64,000 nt of DNA. Source: Brevundimonas bullata. Lineage in GTDB: Bacteria > Pseudomonadota > Alphaproteobacteria > Caulobacterales > Caulobacteraceae. This document shows, piece by piece, positions 26,408-35,649 of this stretch. The notes under the pieces were generated by a model. The model did not search any database and was not told where the DNA came from. It saw only the letters and a list, made by a program, of their open reading frames with translations. The position numbers and the translations under genes are program-made. The stretch spans positions 1-64,000 of the forward strand of contig NZ_QLLC01000005.1 of NCBI RefSeq assembly GCF_003350205.1, written 5' to 3'. Each line of letters starts with the position of its first letter. The first letter of the stretch is position 1.

Positions 26408-27561
26408 CCGCCTCGCCTGAACTGAAGGACGACGCCGCGGCGGAAGCCCGTTCTGAAGGCCAGGGTCTGCCGCCAACGATCGACCGGGGCATATCACCCA
26501 TCGCCGGCCGTTTCGGCGGCCGCGGGTCCAAGGTCGTCACCCTGGCCGCCCTGGGCCTCGGCTGCGCAGTCTTCCTCTTCGCCACATGGGATCGTGGCGA
26601 GGGGGATGACCAGAAGGCGGCGGCGGACGAACCGGCCCGGCAGGTCGTTCCGTTTGAACCGGCACGCCGTGACGCCGAGCCGCCCCTGCTGACGGATCAG
26701 TCTCTCGATCCCGAGGCGCCGGTCCTGACGTCGTCGAGCGAACAGGTGCCGGCGCTCGAGACCTCGCCCTCCCCTTCATCGAACCGCCCCTCGGCAGCCG
26801 AACGGCGCCAGACCCTGATCGACGAGGCGCGGCGGTCCCCGGTCCTCGCCTACAGCCGCCAAGGCTCCGGCGGCGCTCCGACCGGCAGCCTGACCGCTGC
26901 GGGCGTTGCGGCCGGGCCCCCTGCGCCGATCCAGGCCCGCGTCACGCCGCTCGACGGCTTGCGCCAGACCTCGCCGATCAGCGAGGCGCGCGCCGGCCAG
27001 CTGGGGGATCGTAATCTCTTGCTAACGGCGGGCGCCTCCATCCCCTGCATCCTCCAGACGGCGATGGACAGCGCGACCCCGGGGTTCGTCAGCTGCATCC
27101 TGCCACGCGACGTCTACTCGGAGAGCGGAACCGTGGTGCTGATGGAGCGCGGCACCCGGGTGCTCGGCGAATACCAGGGCGGTCTGCAGCAGGGCCGCAA
27201 TCGGCTCTTCGTCCTGTGGACCCGCGCCGTCACGCCTGCGGGCGTCACTGTGGGCCTGGCGTCTCCGGCCGCCGACGCCCTCGGGCGGGCCGGCTTCGAC
27301 GGCCGCGTGGACACCCATTTCTGGGACCGGTTCGGCGGCTCCCTCCTGCTGTCGCTGGTGGACGACGGTCTCTATGCCGCCGTCGGACGTGACGACGCGG
27401 TGCGCCAGACCGCGCGGGTGCCTTCGGACGCGGCCGGCGTCGCGTTGCAGAACTCGGTCGACATCCCCGCGACCCTACGCAAACCCCAGGGCGCCGAGGT
27501 CTCCATCTTCGTCGCCCAGGACCTGAACTTCGCCGATGTCTATCGGCTGAGCGCGCGGTGA
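26404..27561 (+). CDS. VirB10/TrbI-like channel protein
   Basis: 385 residues: cytoplasmic N-terminus, one transmembrane helix near residues 42-60 (VVTLAALGLGCAVFLFATW), a Pro-rich periplasmic linker and the C-terminal TrbI domain (LLTAGASIPCILQTAMDSATPGFVSCILPRDV...) that spans both membranes. The ATG at 26404 gives the usual overlap with VirB9. The stop overlaps the VirB11 start by one base. Confidence 0.92.
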   Translation: MTASPELKDDAAAEARSEGQGLPPTIDRGISPIAGRFGGRGSKVVTLAALGLGCAVFLFATWDRGEGDDQKAAADEPARQVVPFEPARRDAEPPLLTDQSLDPEAPVLTSSSEQVPALETSPSPSSNRPSAAERRQTLIDEARRSPVLAYSRQGSGGAPTGSLTAAGVAAGPPAPIQARVTPLDGLRQTSPISEARAGQLGDRNLLLTAGASIPCILQTAMDSATPGFVSCILPRDVYSESGTVVLMERGTRVLGEYQGGLQQGRNRLFVLWTRAVTPAGVTVGLASPAADALGRAGFDGRVDTHFWDRFGGSLLLSLVDDGLYAAVGRDDAVRQTARVPSDAAGVALQNSVDIPATLRKPQGAEVSIFVAQDLNFADVYRLSAR

Positions 27562-28568
27562 TGGACGATACCGCTGTCCTGGAACACTACCTCGCGCCGC
27601 TGCGACCCCTGCTCGCGCCAGACGACGTGACCGAGCTGGTGATCAACCGTCCAGGCGAGGTCGGGATCGAACAGGGCGGCCGGTGGCGTTGGCATGAAGA
27701 GCCGCTGCTCACCGAGGCCTGGCTCAGGACGCTTGCCGTCGCCGCTGCCGCCTTCACCAAACAGGATGTCAGCGACGCCCGGCCGATCTGCTCGACGACC
27801 CTGCCCGGCGAAGAACGATGCCAGATCGTTCTTCCGCCTGCGGCCCCGACCGGCACGGTGTCCCTCACGATCCGCAAGCCCTCGCGCCGGCAGTTCGGCC
27901 TCGACGCCTTTGCGGCCGGGGGATTGTTCGATGCGGTCGTCGCGGCGGATAACGCGTCCGCCGATCCGGTCGACGCCGAACTCCTCGCCCTGAAAAGATC
28001 GGGAGACTGGTCGGCCTTCTTCAAACTGGCCGTGGTCTCACGGCGCAACATCCTCGTCTCCGGCGCCACCGGCTCCGGCAAGACCACCTTCGCCAAGGGT
28101 CTGGTCGAGGCCATTCCCGATCATGAGAGGCTGCTGACGATCGAAGACACGCGCGAACTCGTCGTGCGCCACCGCAACGTGGTCCACCTGACCTATTCGA
28201 AGGAAGGCCAAGGCCTCGCGCAGGTCACCGCCAAATCCCTGCTCGAAAGCGCCCTCAGGATGCGGCCCGACCGGATCCTGCTGCAGGAACTTCGCGACGG
28301 CACGGCCTTCTTCTATCTTCGCAACGTCAACTCCGGCCACCCTGGCTCCATCACGACCGTCCACGCCGACAGCGCCTCTCTGGCCTTCGAGCAGCTGACG
28401 CTGCTGGTCCGCGAGTCCGAGGGCGGCCGCGATCTGCCGCGAGAAGACATCAGGGCCCTCCTGCACCTGCTCGTCGATATCGTCGTCCAGATGCGCAAGA
28501 CCGATGGCCGGTTCCGGGTGACGGAGGTCTGGCATGACCCGGTTCGAAAACGCCAACCCGGCCGCTAG
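27561..28568 (+). CDS. VirB11/TrbB-like secretion ATPase
   Basis: 335 residues, a hexameric traffic ATPase at the base of the channel. Walker A GATGSGKT at 168-175, Asp box (LLTIEDTRELVV), Walker B region (MRPDRILLQELRDGTAFFYL) and His box (NSGHPGSITTVHADSA) are all present. The ATG at 27561 overlaps the VirB10 stop. Its last 35 bases overlap the VirD4 gene. Confidence 0.94.
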   Translation: MDDTAVLEHYLAPLRPLLAPDDVTELVINRPGEVGIEQGGRWRWHEEPLLTEAWLRTLAVAAAAFTKQDVSDARPICSTTLPGEERCQIVLPPAAPTGTVSLTIRKPSRRQFGLDAFAAGGLFDAVVAADNASADPVDAELLALKRSGDWSAFFKLAVVSRRNILVSGATGSGKTTFAKGLVEAIPDHERLLTIEDTRELVVRHRNVVHLTYSKEGQGLAQVTAKSLLESALRMRPDRILLQELRDGTAFFYLRNVNSGHPGSITTVHADSASLAFEQLTLLVRESEGGRDLPREDIRALLHLLVDIVVQMRKTDGRFRVTEVWHDPVRKRQPGR

Positions 28569-30390
28569 GGCGACGCTCGTCGTTGTCGGTCTCCTGGTCT
28601 TGCTGCTTCTGGCCGGAACCTCGACCGCGATGATCGCGCTGGCCGGCGTCGGGCGCCTGTCCCCGGACGTCGAACCCGCGCGGGTGCCAGCATGGCTATG
28701 GCATTACCGCGCCGACCCTGACCTTCAGCGCTGGCTCCGGATCGGAAGCCTGATCAATATTCTCCTCGCCGTCGTCATCGTCGCGGCGGTTGCGCTGGGC
28801 ATTCGCCGTCCGCTTCATGGCGCGGCGCACTGGGCCGCTACGCGCGATCTCAAGGCGGCCGGGTTGGCGACTCGCGAAGGCATCCTGCTCGGTCGGCGAG
28901 GTCGCTCATGGCTGATCGCCGGCGGCTCGGAGCATGTGATGCTCTACGCCCCGACACGCACCGGCAAGGGAGTCGGGATCGTCATTCCCAATCTCCTGAC
29001 CTGGCCGGGCTCGGTCGTGGTCCTCGACATCAAGCGCGAGAACTACGAAGCGACGGCGGGTTTTCGAGCCGCCGCCGGGCAGACGGTGCTGCTGTTCGAT
29101 CCCCTCGCCCCGGACGGCCGAACCGCGCGCTTCAACCCGCTGGCGCACATCCCGCGATCGTCAGCATCCGCCGTCCTGGACGAGCTCCAGCGCATGGCCG
29201 TCATGCTGTTTCCTGGCCACGATCACGCCGACCCCTTTTGGTCGGAAGCGGCCCGAACGGGCTTCATCGGGGTCGGCGCCTATGTTGCGGAAACGCCCGA
29301 TCTCCCCTTCTCGCTCGGCGAGATTTTCCGGCAGCTCACCCAGGGCGATGCGAGGGAGAGGTTCCCCGGCCTGATCAAGGCGCGCGCGCTGGCGGAAGCG
29401 CCGCTGTCCACCGGATGCGCCTCGGCCCTGACGGATTTCTGCAGCTCGAGCGAGAACACCTTTGCGTCCATCCGGCAGACGATCACCAGCCGCATGGGAC
29501 TGTGGCTCAACCCCGCCGTCGATGCGGCGACCTCTGCAAGCGACTTTGACCTGCGTGACCTGCGCCAGGGCCACCTGTCGCTCTATCTCGGGGCCTCGCC
29601 CGACAACATGCTGCGGGTGGCGCCGCTCTACAGCCTGCTCTTCCAGCAACTCGTCGACCTGAACAGCCGCCGGCTGCCCGGCCCTGACGATCGCCCCGTT
29701 TTGGTGCTGCTGGACGAGTTCGCCCGGCTGGGACGCGCGCCAATTCTCGCCGCCGCCTTCTCCTACCTCGCCGGCTACGGTTTTCGACTGCTGCCGGTGA
29801 TCCAGAGCCCGTCGCAGCTCCGGGCCCTCTACGGCCCCGATGTAACCGAGGACATCCTGACCAATTGCGGGATCGAGGTCGTCTTCGCGCCGAAGGAGCT
29901 GAAGGTGGCCCAGGAGCTGAGCGAACGGCTCGGCTACTACACCTATCAGGCCCTCAGTCGCAGCCGTCCCATGGGCCTCGGGTCCGGCCGGCGCAACACG
30001 ACGACATCCGATCAACGCCGGGCGCTGATGATGCCCCAGGAGCTGATGCAACTCCCTGAACGAAGCCTGATCGTGCTCAAGGCCGGGATGCCGCCGGCGC
30101 GCGGCGAAAAGATCCGGTTCTTCCGAGAACGGGTGTTCACTCGCCGGCAACGGCCGGCGCCGATCCCGCCGAGACGGCCCGTCGCGCCCGAGCTCGCCTC
30201 CGCCAGCCCCGTCACACCAGCCCCAGCGCTAGAGGAGACTGATATGAGCTACGAGTCCGTGGTTCAGGCCTTCACCGAACAGGGATGCCCCCCGCCCGAG
30301 ATCGGCGCCAGCGAGAACGAAGTCGCCGATTGGCTGGACCAGATCATCGACGCCATCGTGCCCGCTCCTGATCGGGACGACGACCGATGA
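28534..30390 (+). CDS. VirD4/TraG-like coupling protein
   Basis: 618 residues. Two N-terminal membrane helices (ATLVVVGLLVLLLLAGTSTAMIAL and a second near 70-90) are followed by the ATPase domain with Walker A PTRTGKG near 140-146 and Walker B VLVLLDEFARLG. It docks the relaxase-DNA complex to the channel. The last 48 residues form a distinct acidic segment preceded by a strong internal ribosome-binding site and an in-frame ATG at 30244, so a small separate product may be made as well. It overlaps the LPD7 gene by four bases. Confidence 0.93.
   Translation: MTRFENANPAARATLVVVGLLVLLLLAGTSTAMIALAGVGRLSPDVEPARVPAWLWHYRADPDLQRWLRIGSLINILLAVVIVAAVALGIRRPLHGAAHWAATRDLKAAGLATREGILLGRRGRSWLIAGGSEHVMLYAPTRTGKGVGIVIPNLLTWPGSVVVLDIKRENYEATAGFRAAAGQTVLLFDPLAPDGRTARFNPLAHIPRSSASAVLDELQRMAVMLFPGHDHADPFWSEAARTGFIGVGAYVAETPDLPFSLGEIFRQLTQGDARERFPGLIKARALAEAPLSTGCASALTDFCSSSENTFASIRQTITSRMGLWLNPAVDAATSASDFDLRDLRQGHLSLYLGASPDNMLRVAPLYSLLFQQLVDLNSRRLPGPDDRPVLVLLDEFARLGRAPILAAAFSYLAGYGFRLLPVIQSPSQLRALYGPDVTEDILTNCGIEVVFAPKELKVAQELSERLGYYTYQALSRSRPMGLGSGRRNTTTSDQRRALMMPQELMQLPERSLIVLKAGMPPARGEKIRFFRERVFTRRQRPAPIPPRRPVAPELASASPVTPAPALEETDMSYESVVQAFTEQGCPPPEIGASENEVADWLDQIIDAIVPAPDRDDDR
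30244..30390 (+). CDS. Possible nested small protein in frame with VirD4 C-terminus
   Basis: The ATG at 30244 is preceded by AGAGGAG seven bases upstream, a stronger ribosome-binding site than most in the operon. The 48-residue acidic product begins MSYESVVQAFTEQG and ends DAIVPAPDRDDDR. It could be an independent product, or the remains of a once-separate gene fused to virD4 by loss of a stop. Function unknown. Confidence 0.35.
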   Translation: MSYESVVQAFTEQGCPPPEIGASENEVADWLDQIIDAIVPAPDRDDDR

Positions 30391-31007
30391 GCCCACGCCC
30401 TGCCAAAGCGCCAGAACAGTCCGCCGAAAACACGGTGGCGCCGACACCCGCCAAAGGGGGCGACGCCCGATCCCGTACCCGGGGTGACGCGCCTCAGGCC
30501 ATCCTGGATCGCTATCTGATCGAACGCGACCGCCAGGGTCGCCCGGCCCGCTTCTACCGGGATCACCGCGCGACCGAGCCGATGTTTCGGGACGAGGGCC
30601 GCAAGCTGACGACGACGCAGTCCTATCCTGACAGCGTCGCCGACATGCTGAAGATCGCACAGCATCGTGGCTGGACCGAAGTGCGGGTGTCCGGAGAAGA
30701 AGGGTTCCGTCGCGAGGCCTGGATCCAGGCGCGGTCTCTTGGGGTCGAAGTCAAGGGTTACCGGCCGCGCGATCGGGATCGTCAGGCGGCCGGCGAGCCG
30801 TCCGTCGCCCGATCTCCGTCAAGCCAGTACCTCGACGAACGAGCCGTGGAGGACCGGCTTCGCGCGGCCTCGGTCGTGGTCAAACGGTTGATCGAAGATC
30901 CGGATGCCCGGACGCGGCTGATGGAGTGCGCTGTCCAACGTCTGCACAACCTGGTTGACCCCGCCCGTACGCGAGATCGAGACGGCTCACGCGACCGACG
31001 TTCCTGA
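30387..31007 (+). CDS. LPD7-domain protein (relaxase-associated)
   Basis: 206 residues. The central part (YRDHRATEPMFRDEGRKLTTTQSYPDSVADMLKIAQHRGWTEVRVSGEEGFRREAWIQARSLGVEVKGY) matches the LPD7 domain, usually found at the C-terminus of TraI-like relaxases. Here it stands alone as the last gene of the transfer operon, about 8.8 kb from the relaxase gene. It probably assists relaxosome assembly. The tail is charged. Confidence 0.8.
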   Translation: MSPRPAKAPEQSAENTVAPTPAKGGDARSRTRGDAPQAILDRYLIERDRQGRPARFYRDHRATEPMFRDEGRKLTTTQSYPDSVADMLKIAQHRGWTEVRVSGEEGFRREAWIQARSLGVEVKGYRPRDRDRQAAGEPSVARSPSSQYLDERAVEDRLRAASVVVKRLIEDPDARTRLMECAVQRLHNLVDPARTRDRDGSRDRRS

Positions 31008-31206
31008 AAATGTCCCGCCCATGAACTCACGTCCATTTCGACGCGGTCGTATGGCTCCACTGAAGTCTGAATGTGCCAACAGGAGCCGTTGGGTTCCGGC
31101 CGCAGAGCGGACCTAAGGCCAATATCTGTTCCAGTACTAACCTCGCATTAGTGGGCAACCATGGGGAAGCGCCTTTGTCATTGAAGTTTTGATCCAATTG
31201 CCGAAA

Positions 31207-31242
31207 GCGAAAATTTCGCGGACTGACCCGGGGTCGACCCCG
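31207..31242. promoter_or_regulatory. Two adjacent perfect palindromes before the defence operon
   Basis: GCGAAA-A-TTTCGC (31207-31219) and CGGGGTCGACCCCG (31229-31242) lie side by side, 38 bases before the ATG of the HTH regulator that opens the defence island. They are probably operator sites for that regulator, similar to controller-protein sites of restriction-modification loci. Confidence 0.55.
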
Positions 31243-31279
31243 CATTGATCTGAGGGAATTTCCGATCTAGGACATCCTA

Positions 31280-31756
31280 ATGCGCTACACTCAGAGCCAG
31301 ATTCGCGAACTGCTTTCCATCTCGGTGGATGCTTTCCGCACGTGGCGGGATGCCATTCCCGCCCTAGCTCTGCACAAAGGCCATGCCCCCAGCTTCACCC
31401 CTGGGGACGTCGTAGCCATGGCAATCGTCGCCGAACTTGTCCGGGACTTCGGCGTGCGCGTCGGGACGGTCGGCGATCGTTTCGATCAGCTCTTCAAGGA
31501 GTGCGGGGGGAAATCCTGGCTCTCACTAGAAAACTGCGTCGCCTTGATCGAAGCCGACAACTTCCGCCTGGTCGATGCAAGCCTTGCCCATCGCCGCTCG
31601 CCGGACGCTTCCACCCTCTGCGTACCGTGCGCGCCCATCATAGCGCGCCTGCGCGCGGCACTCACGGCGACCGAAGTGGATCAAGTGCAGGGACATCTGC
31701 AGTTCCCCCCAACCTCCGTGGGCATGCAGTCTGAACGGCGCAGCAAACGCGCATGA
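31280..31756 (+). CDS. Small helix-turn-helix regulator of the defence island
   Basis: 158 residues. The N-terminal RYTQSQIRELLSISVDAFRTWRDAIPALALHKGHAPSFTPGDVVAMAIVAELVRDFGVRVGTV resembles a MerR-like winged helix. There is a CVPC pair in the C-terminal half (TLCVPCAPIIARL). It is likely to control expression of the downstream methylase and nucleases; its stop overlaps the methylase start (ATGA). Two perfect palindromes lie directly upstream. I cannot assign a named family. Confidence 0.65.
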   Translation: MRYTQSQIRELLSISVDAFRTWRDAIPALALHKGHAPSFTPGDVVAMAIVAELVRDFGVRVGTVGDRFDQLFKECGGKSWLSLENCVALIEADNFRLVDASLAHRRSPDASTLCVPCAPIIARLRAALTATEVDQVQGHLQFPPTSVGMQSERRSKRA

Positions 31757-34700
31757 CGACGACCTTGACATCCGCATTGGCGCCGGAGTGGAAAGACCGC
31801 CTAGGGCTCACACATCGGCGCTCGCCCGAACTCTACGAGTCAGCTGAGGCCGTCAGCGACGTGCCGCACGCGCCTGCTATCCGAGCCGCCCTAACCGAAA
31901 TGGGCGTGTCGGCGATTTTCTGCGTTCAGGGCGTCCCAACCGTCGCGATCCTGGAAGCCGATACCTACGACCGCGCCGCGATCATCGATCTTCACGGCGC
32001 GCTCTGGAATCAGGGCCTGGCCAGCCTGTTGCTGGTGATCGCCGACGATACGCTCAGAGTGTTTTCGCTGGCCCGCACTCCGCTGAGCGATCCCGGCGAC
32101 GCCTTCGAGGCTCGCTGCCTCATCGACAGCCTCACCCTGACCACTGAAGCGCTCCGATTCCAGAATCTAATCTACGGCGCGGAGTCCGGCCGGCTCTGGA
32201 AGGACTACGGCGCGTATTTCCCCCCGAAAGAACGCATCGATCAGGTTCTCCTAGACAATCTGAATGCGTCTCACGACCTCCTGCAAAAGGCGGGGCTCGC
32301 TCCTGATGCGGCCCAGGCCCTGCTCATACAGGCGATGTTTATCGCCTACCTTGAAGACCGGGAAATCGTAACATCCGCCTACTTCGCCGCCGTCTCCGAT
32401 AAGAGCGCCGACAGCTTTTCCGCGCTGCTCGAAAAGGGCGACGTCGACCTCTTCCGCTCCTTATTTCGAACGCTGCACGCGGATTTCAACGGCGATCTTT
32501 TCGTCGCGCCATGCTCTTTCGAGGCTACGGGCGACGCGCCAGAAGTCACGCCCGCCCATCTGACGATCTTGGCGCGGTTCCGATCGGGCCGTGAAGAAAT
32601 GGCCCATTCCGGACAGCAACGATTCTGGGGCTATGACTTCCGCTATATCCCGATCGAGCTCGTCAGCGCCGTCTACGATCGCTTCCTAGGCGAACGCGAG
32701 GCCGAACGCCGCGCCAACGGCGCCTACTACACGCCGATGTTCCTCGCCGACACGGTCGTTTCCCAGGCGTGGGAGATGTTGCCGGATGCGACACGGACGA
32801 CCGGAAACTTCCTCGATCCCGCCTGCGGCTCAGGTGTTTTCCTCGTCCGCTCGTTTCAGAGGCTCTGCGAACACTGGCGCGCCAAGCACAAGACGCAGAC
32901 GATTTCCTGGAAGACGCTGCTGTCTCTCCTAAGTCAGATCCACGGCTGGGATTTGAATGGCGGTGCCGTTCGGGTCGCCGTGTTTTCGCTTTACGTCGCT
33001 CTCCTCGAGGAGGTGTCGCCACGCGACATCCGCAAGCTGATCACCCGAGGAAAACTTCTCCCGGAACTTTGGGGCAAGACCCTCGTCTGCCGCGACTTTT
33101 TCGACGTGTCGCCTGAAGGCGCCCGATATGAAGTCATCATCGGCAACCCGCCATGGACCAGCCGCCGCGGCCCGGCGCGTTCGTCCGTGCAATGGAGCAA
33201 GAAGGTTGGTTATCCCATGCCCGGTGGCGAGGACGCCTGGGCATTCAGCTGGAAGGCCCTGTCGCACCTCGCTGACGGCGGATTGATCGCCTTCCTGCTG
33301 CCGGCGATGGGGTTCCTGCACAACCACGCTCAAAACACGGTCGAAGCGCGTGATGCGTTCTTCCGGAAATCCCAGGTCCGTCGCGTCATCAACTTCGCCG
33401 ACCTTCGGTTCCAGCTTTTTGAGAAAGCCCATCGCCCTACCGCTCTGATCATCTACGGCGGCGCCAATCCGGATAATTTCCCGTATCGTTTCGATTACTG
33501 GGCGCCAAAGGCCGACCTCAATCTCCGCATCAAGCGCGTCATCACGCTGAGCAGCTCCGACAAAGCCGTCCTAGGGGTTAGCGCGGTTTTGGATAACCCG
33601 CTCATCTTCAAGCAGCGCCTCTGGATGCGGGAGCCGGACGCCAAACTCTTCGCCTACCTTGCGAGGCTTCCCAAACTCGGGGCCTTCATAAGCGATTACG
33701 GCAGCCTGAGCCGTCGCCGCGAAAAGCCGGGCGATCGGTGGGTCATCGGGCAAGGCTATCAGCCCTTCAACAAAGACAGCGATAGCGATGCGCCTCCGCT
33801 GACCAGCGAGTACGTCGGTCGACTGCCTGATCTGCCGATCGCAGCCTATACGCGCCTGGCTCAGGCTGCGGACGGCTTGCTGCCGGCTCCGTCATCGACG
33901 GTTCGCCGTCGAGGGTTCGAACCCGGGTTCGATGGCTCACGCATCCTGATCCCGCGTGGTGTGGAGACGGCGCAAAACCGCCTTCGGGCCGCCTACTGCG
34001 ATCAGCCGCTGACCTTCCAAGACATCTTGCAAGCGATCGTGGTGCCGGACGGCCAAAGTGACCGCGCGAAGGTTCTGACGGCGATCCTCAACAGTCGCAT
34101 CGCGGTCTGGTACGCCTTTCATGGCACCGCGTCGTTCGGTTCGGATCGCCCTGAAGTCAAGCAAGCCGACCTGTTGCGATTGCCTTTCCCATCACCGGAC
34201 GATGTCCCCGATAAGGCCGCAGCTGCTCAGGCCGCCCTTGAGCTGATTGCGATCGTCGACGACGCGCACGAACGCTCCAGGGAGCCCTTCTCGATGCAGA
34301 TCGACGAGGGGGACGTCCTCCGGATGATCGACCGGCTTGCGTACCAATATTTCTGCCTGTCGCCCGATGAGATCGCCTTGATCGACGATACCGTCGAGGC
34401 GATCTTGCCTGCGCTTCAGCCCCATGAAGGCCACTTCCCGAAACTGTGGGGCGCGCCGAACGGACGGCAGCGAGCGCAATACGCCCACACATTGGCGGCC
34501 AGCCTCGCGGACTGGTTCAAAGGCAAGAAGATCGATGCGCGCCTCGTCGCCCGCGGCGCTGACCTAGCGATCCTCCGCCTTCACCTGGGCGGCCATGAAG
34601 ACTACGCCGAAGATGCAGCTGGCGAGCTCAGCGAGGTGCTCGAGCAACTGGCAGCCCACATCCACAGACCTCTCGACGGCAATTTCCAGCTCATGCCGGA

Positions 34701-34851
34701 CCTGCGCGTATTCGTCGGCGACTGTCTTTATCTCATCAAGCCTATGCAGATGCGCTTCTGGCTGCGCTCCACCGCGCTCGCCGATGCCGATGGTATAGCG
34801 CTCGACCTCCAGCAAGCCGCCGCCCTGCCCCAACAGCGGGGCCCAGATTGA
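31753..34851 (+). CDS. Large class I N6-adenine DNA methyltransferase (Eco57I/type IIG-like)
   Basis: 1032 residues. Methylase motif I DPACGSG at 355-361 and catalytic motif IV NPPW at 465-468 show an N6-adenine methylase. The N-terminal 220 residues resemble the ahead-of-methylase region of type IIG enzymes (VAILEADTYDRAAIIDLHGALWNQG), but I see no clear PD-(D/E)XK motif there. The C-terminal region may recognise the target sequence. It overlaps the HTH gene upstream and the nuclease gene downstream by a few bases, so the three are co-translated. Function may be self-marking in a restriction or BREX-like system. Confidence 0.82.
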   Translation: MTTTLTSALAPEWKDRLGLTHRRSPELYESAEAVSDVPHAPAIRAALTEMGVSAIFCVQGVPTVAILEADTYDRAAIIDLHGALWNQGLASLLLVIADDTLRVFSLARTPLSDPGDAFEARCLIDSLTLTTEALRFQNLIYGAESGRLWKDYGAYFPPKERIDQVLLDNLNASHDLLQKAGLAPDAAQALLIQAMFIAYLEDREIVTSAYFAAVSDKSADSFSALLEKGDVDLFRSLFRTLHADFNGDLFVAPCSFEATGDAPEVTPAHLTILARFRSGREEMAHSGQQRFWGYDFRYIPIELVSAVYDRFLGEREAERRANGAYYTPMFLADTVVSQAWEMLPDATRTTGNFLDPACGSGVFLVRSFQRLCEHWRAKHKTQTISWKTLLSLLSQIHGWDLNGGAVRVAVFSLYVALLEEVSPRDIRKLITRGKLLPELWGKTLVCRDFFDVSPEGARYEVIIGNPPWTSRRGPARSSVQWSKKVGYPMPGGEDAWAFSWKALSHLADGGLIAFLLPAMGFLHNHAQNTVEARDAFFRKSQVRRVINFADLRFQLFEKAHRPTALIIYGGANPDNFPYRFDYWAPKADLNLRIKRVITLSSSDKAVLGVSAVLDNPLIFKQRLWMREPDAKLFAYLARLPKLGAFISDYGSLSRRREKPGDRWVIGQGYQPFNKDSDSDAPPLTSEYVGRLPDLPIAAYTRLAQAADGLLPAPSSTVRRRGFEPGFDGSRILIPRGVETAQNRLRAAYCDQPLTFQDILQAIVVPDGQSDRAKVLTAILNSRIAVWYAFHGTASFGSDRPEVKQADLLRLPFPSPDDVPDKAAAAQAALELIAIVDDAHERSREPFSMQIDEGDVLRMIDRLAYQYFCLSPDEIALIDDTVEAILPALQPHEGHFPKLWGAPNGRQRAQYAHTLAASLADWFKGKKIDARLVARGADLAILRLHLGGHEDYAEDAAGELSEVLEQLAAHIHRPLDGNFQLMPDLRVFVGDCLYLIKPMQMRFWLRSTALADADGIALDLQQAAALPQQRGPD

Positions 34852-35504
34852 TGCTGATCGGTGATGTGCAGGGATGGGTCGACAACTTCGTATCGTTTGA
34901 TGATCGCTTCCTGGAGAGGATCGCGGCGGCGTGGCCATCGTGCATGGCGGTGCTGCCCGAACAAGCCGGGGAAGATGACATGACCATCAACCTCGTCGAT
35001 CGCCTCGCCAAAGACGCCGTGGTGCGTCGCTTGTGTCATTGGGTCGAGTATCAGTTCGAGCCTTTCGGCCTGAATCCAGACGGGTCGAAATACAGCAAGG
35101 GCATCATCGACCTCGCCGTGCTCTTCGACTGGGAACGGGACCGATACCTGGCCTATGAGTGTAAACGCCTCAATGTAATCAACGGCGGAAGCCGAAGCTC
35201 TCTAGCGACCGTGTATGTCACGCAAGGCATGATGCGGTTTCTCACCGAGCAATATGCCGAACAGCTGCCCGTGGGATGCATGTTGGGATACGTGCTCGAC
35301 GGCGACGTTTCCTTTGCCAGGGCGCGGATCTCCGCCGCCATCGGCGCGCACGGCCCCGTAGCGCTCGCTGAGGGGCCTACGCCCCTTGAAGCCATCGAAA
35401 CGATTGACCGCTTCCGCACAAGGCACACCCGGCCGACCGGATCGCAGATCGAACTTCGTCACGCCCTGCTTTCAAAGCTGCCAACGGTCGCGCCGCACGC
35501 TTGA
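34851..35504 (+). CDS. PD-(D/E)XK-like nuclease partner of the methylase
   Basis: 217 residues. A strand-turn-strand (GIIDLAVLFDWERDRYLAYECKRLN) places D87, E103 and K105 as a typical D...ExK nuclease centre. Its ATG overlaps the methylase stop. The pair methylase plus separate ExK nuclease is consistent with a restriction-modification or related defence unit. Family not named. A 145-base gap follows before the OLD nuclease gene. Confidence 0.65.
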   Translation: MLIGDVQGWVDNFVSFDDRFLERIAAAWPSCMAVLPEQAGEDDMTINLVDRLAKDAVVRRLCHWVEYQFEPFGLNPDGSKYSKGIIDLAVLFDWERDRYLAYECKRLNVINGGSRSSLATVYVTQGMMRFLTEQYAEQLPVGCMLGYVLDGDVSFARARISAAIGAHGPVALAEGPTPLEAIETIDRFRTRHTRPTGSQIELRHALLSKLPTVAPHA

Positions 35505-35649
35505 AGGACGCGCGCTAGGAACCTCTGGTTTTTTGACGTTTGAGCGCGCCTACTGGCATGAGGTACCAGCGACAAGAAATGAAAGGGCCAAGCTGCCGAT
35601 CAGGGGAAACTTGACGCTGGCCCCACAACCAATGGGGCGGTCGAGTACG

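Noticed and set aside
31753..34851. PglX methylase of a BREX system
   Set aside because: No other BREX genes (pglZ, brxC, brxL) nearby; the context fits a restriction or Gabija-associated unit better.
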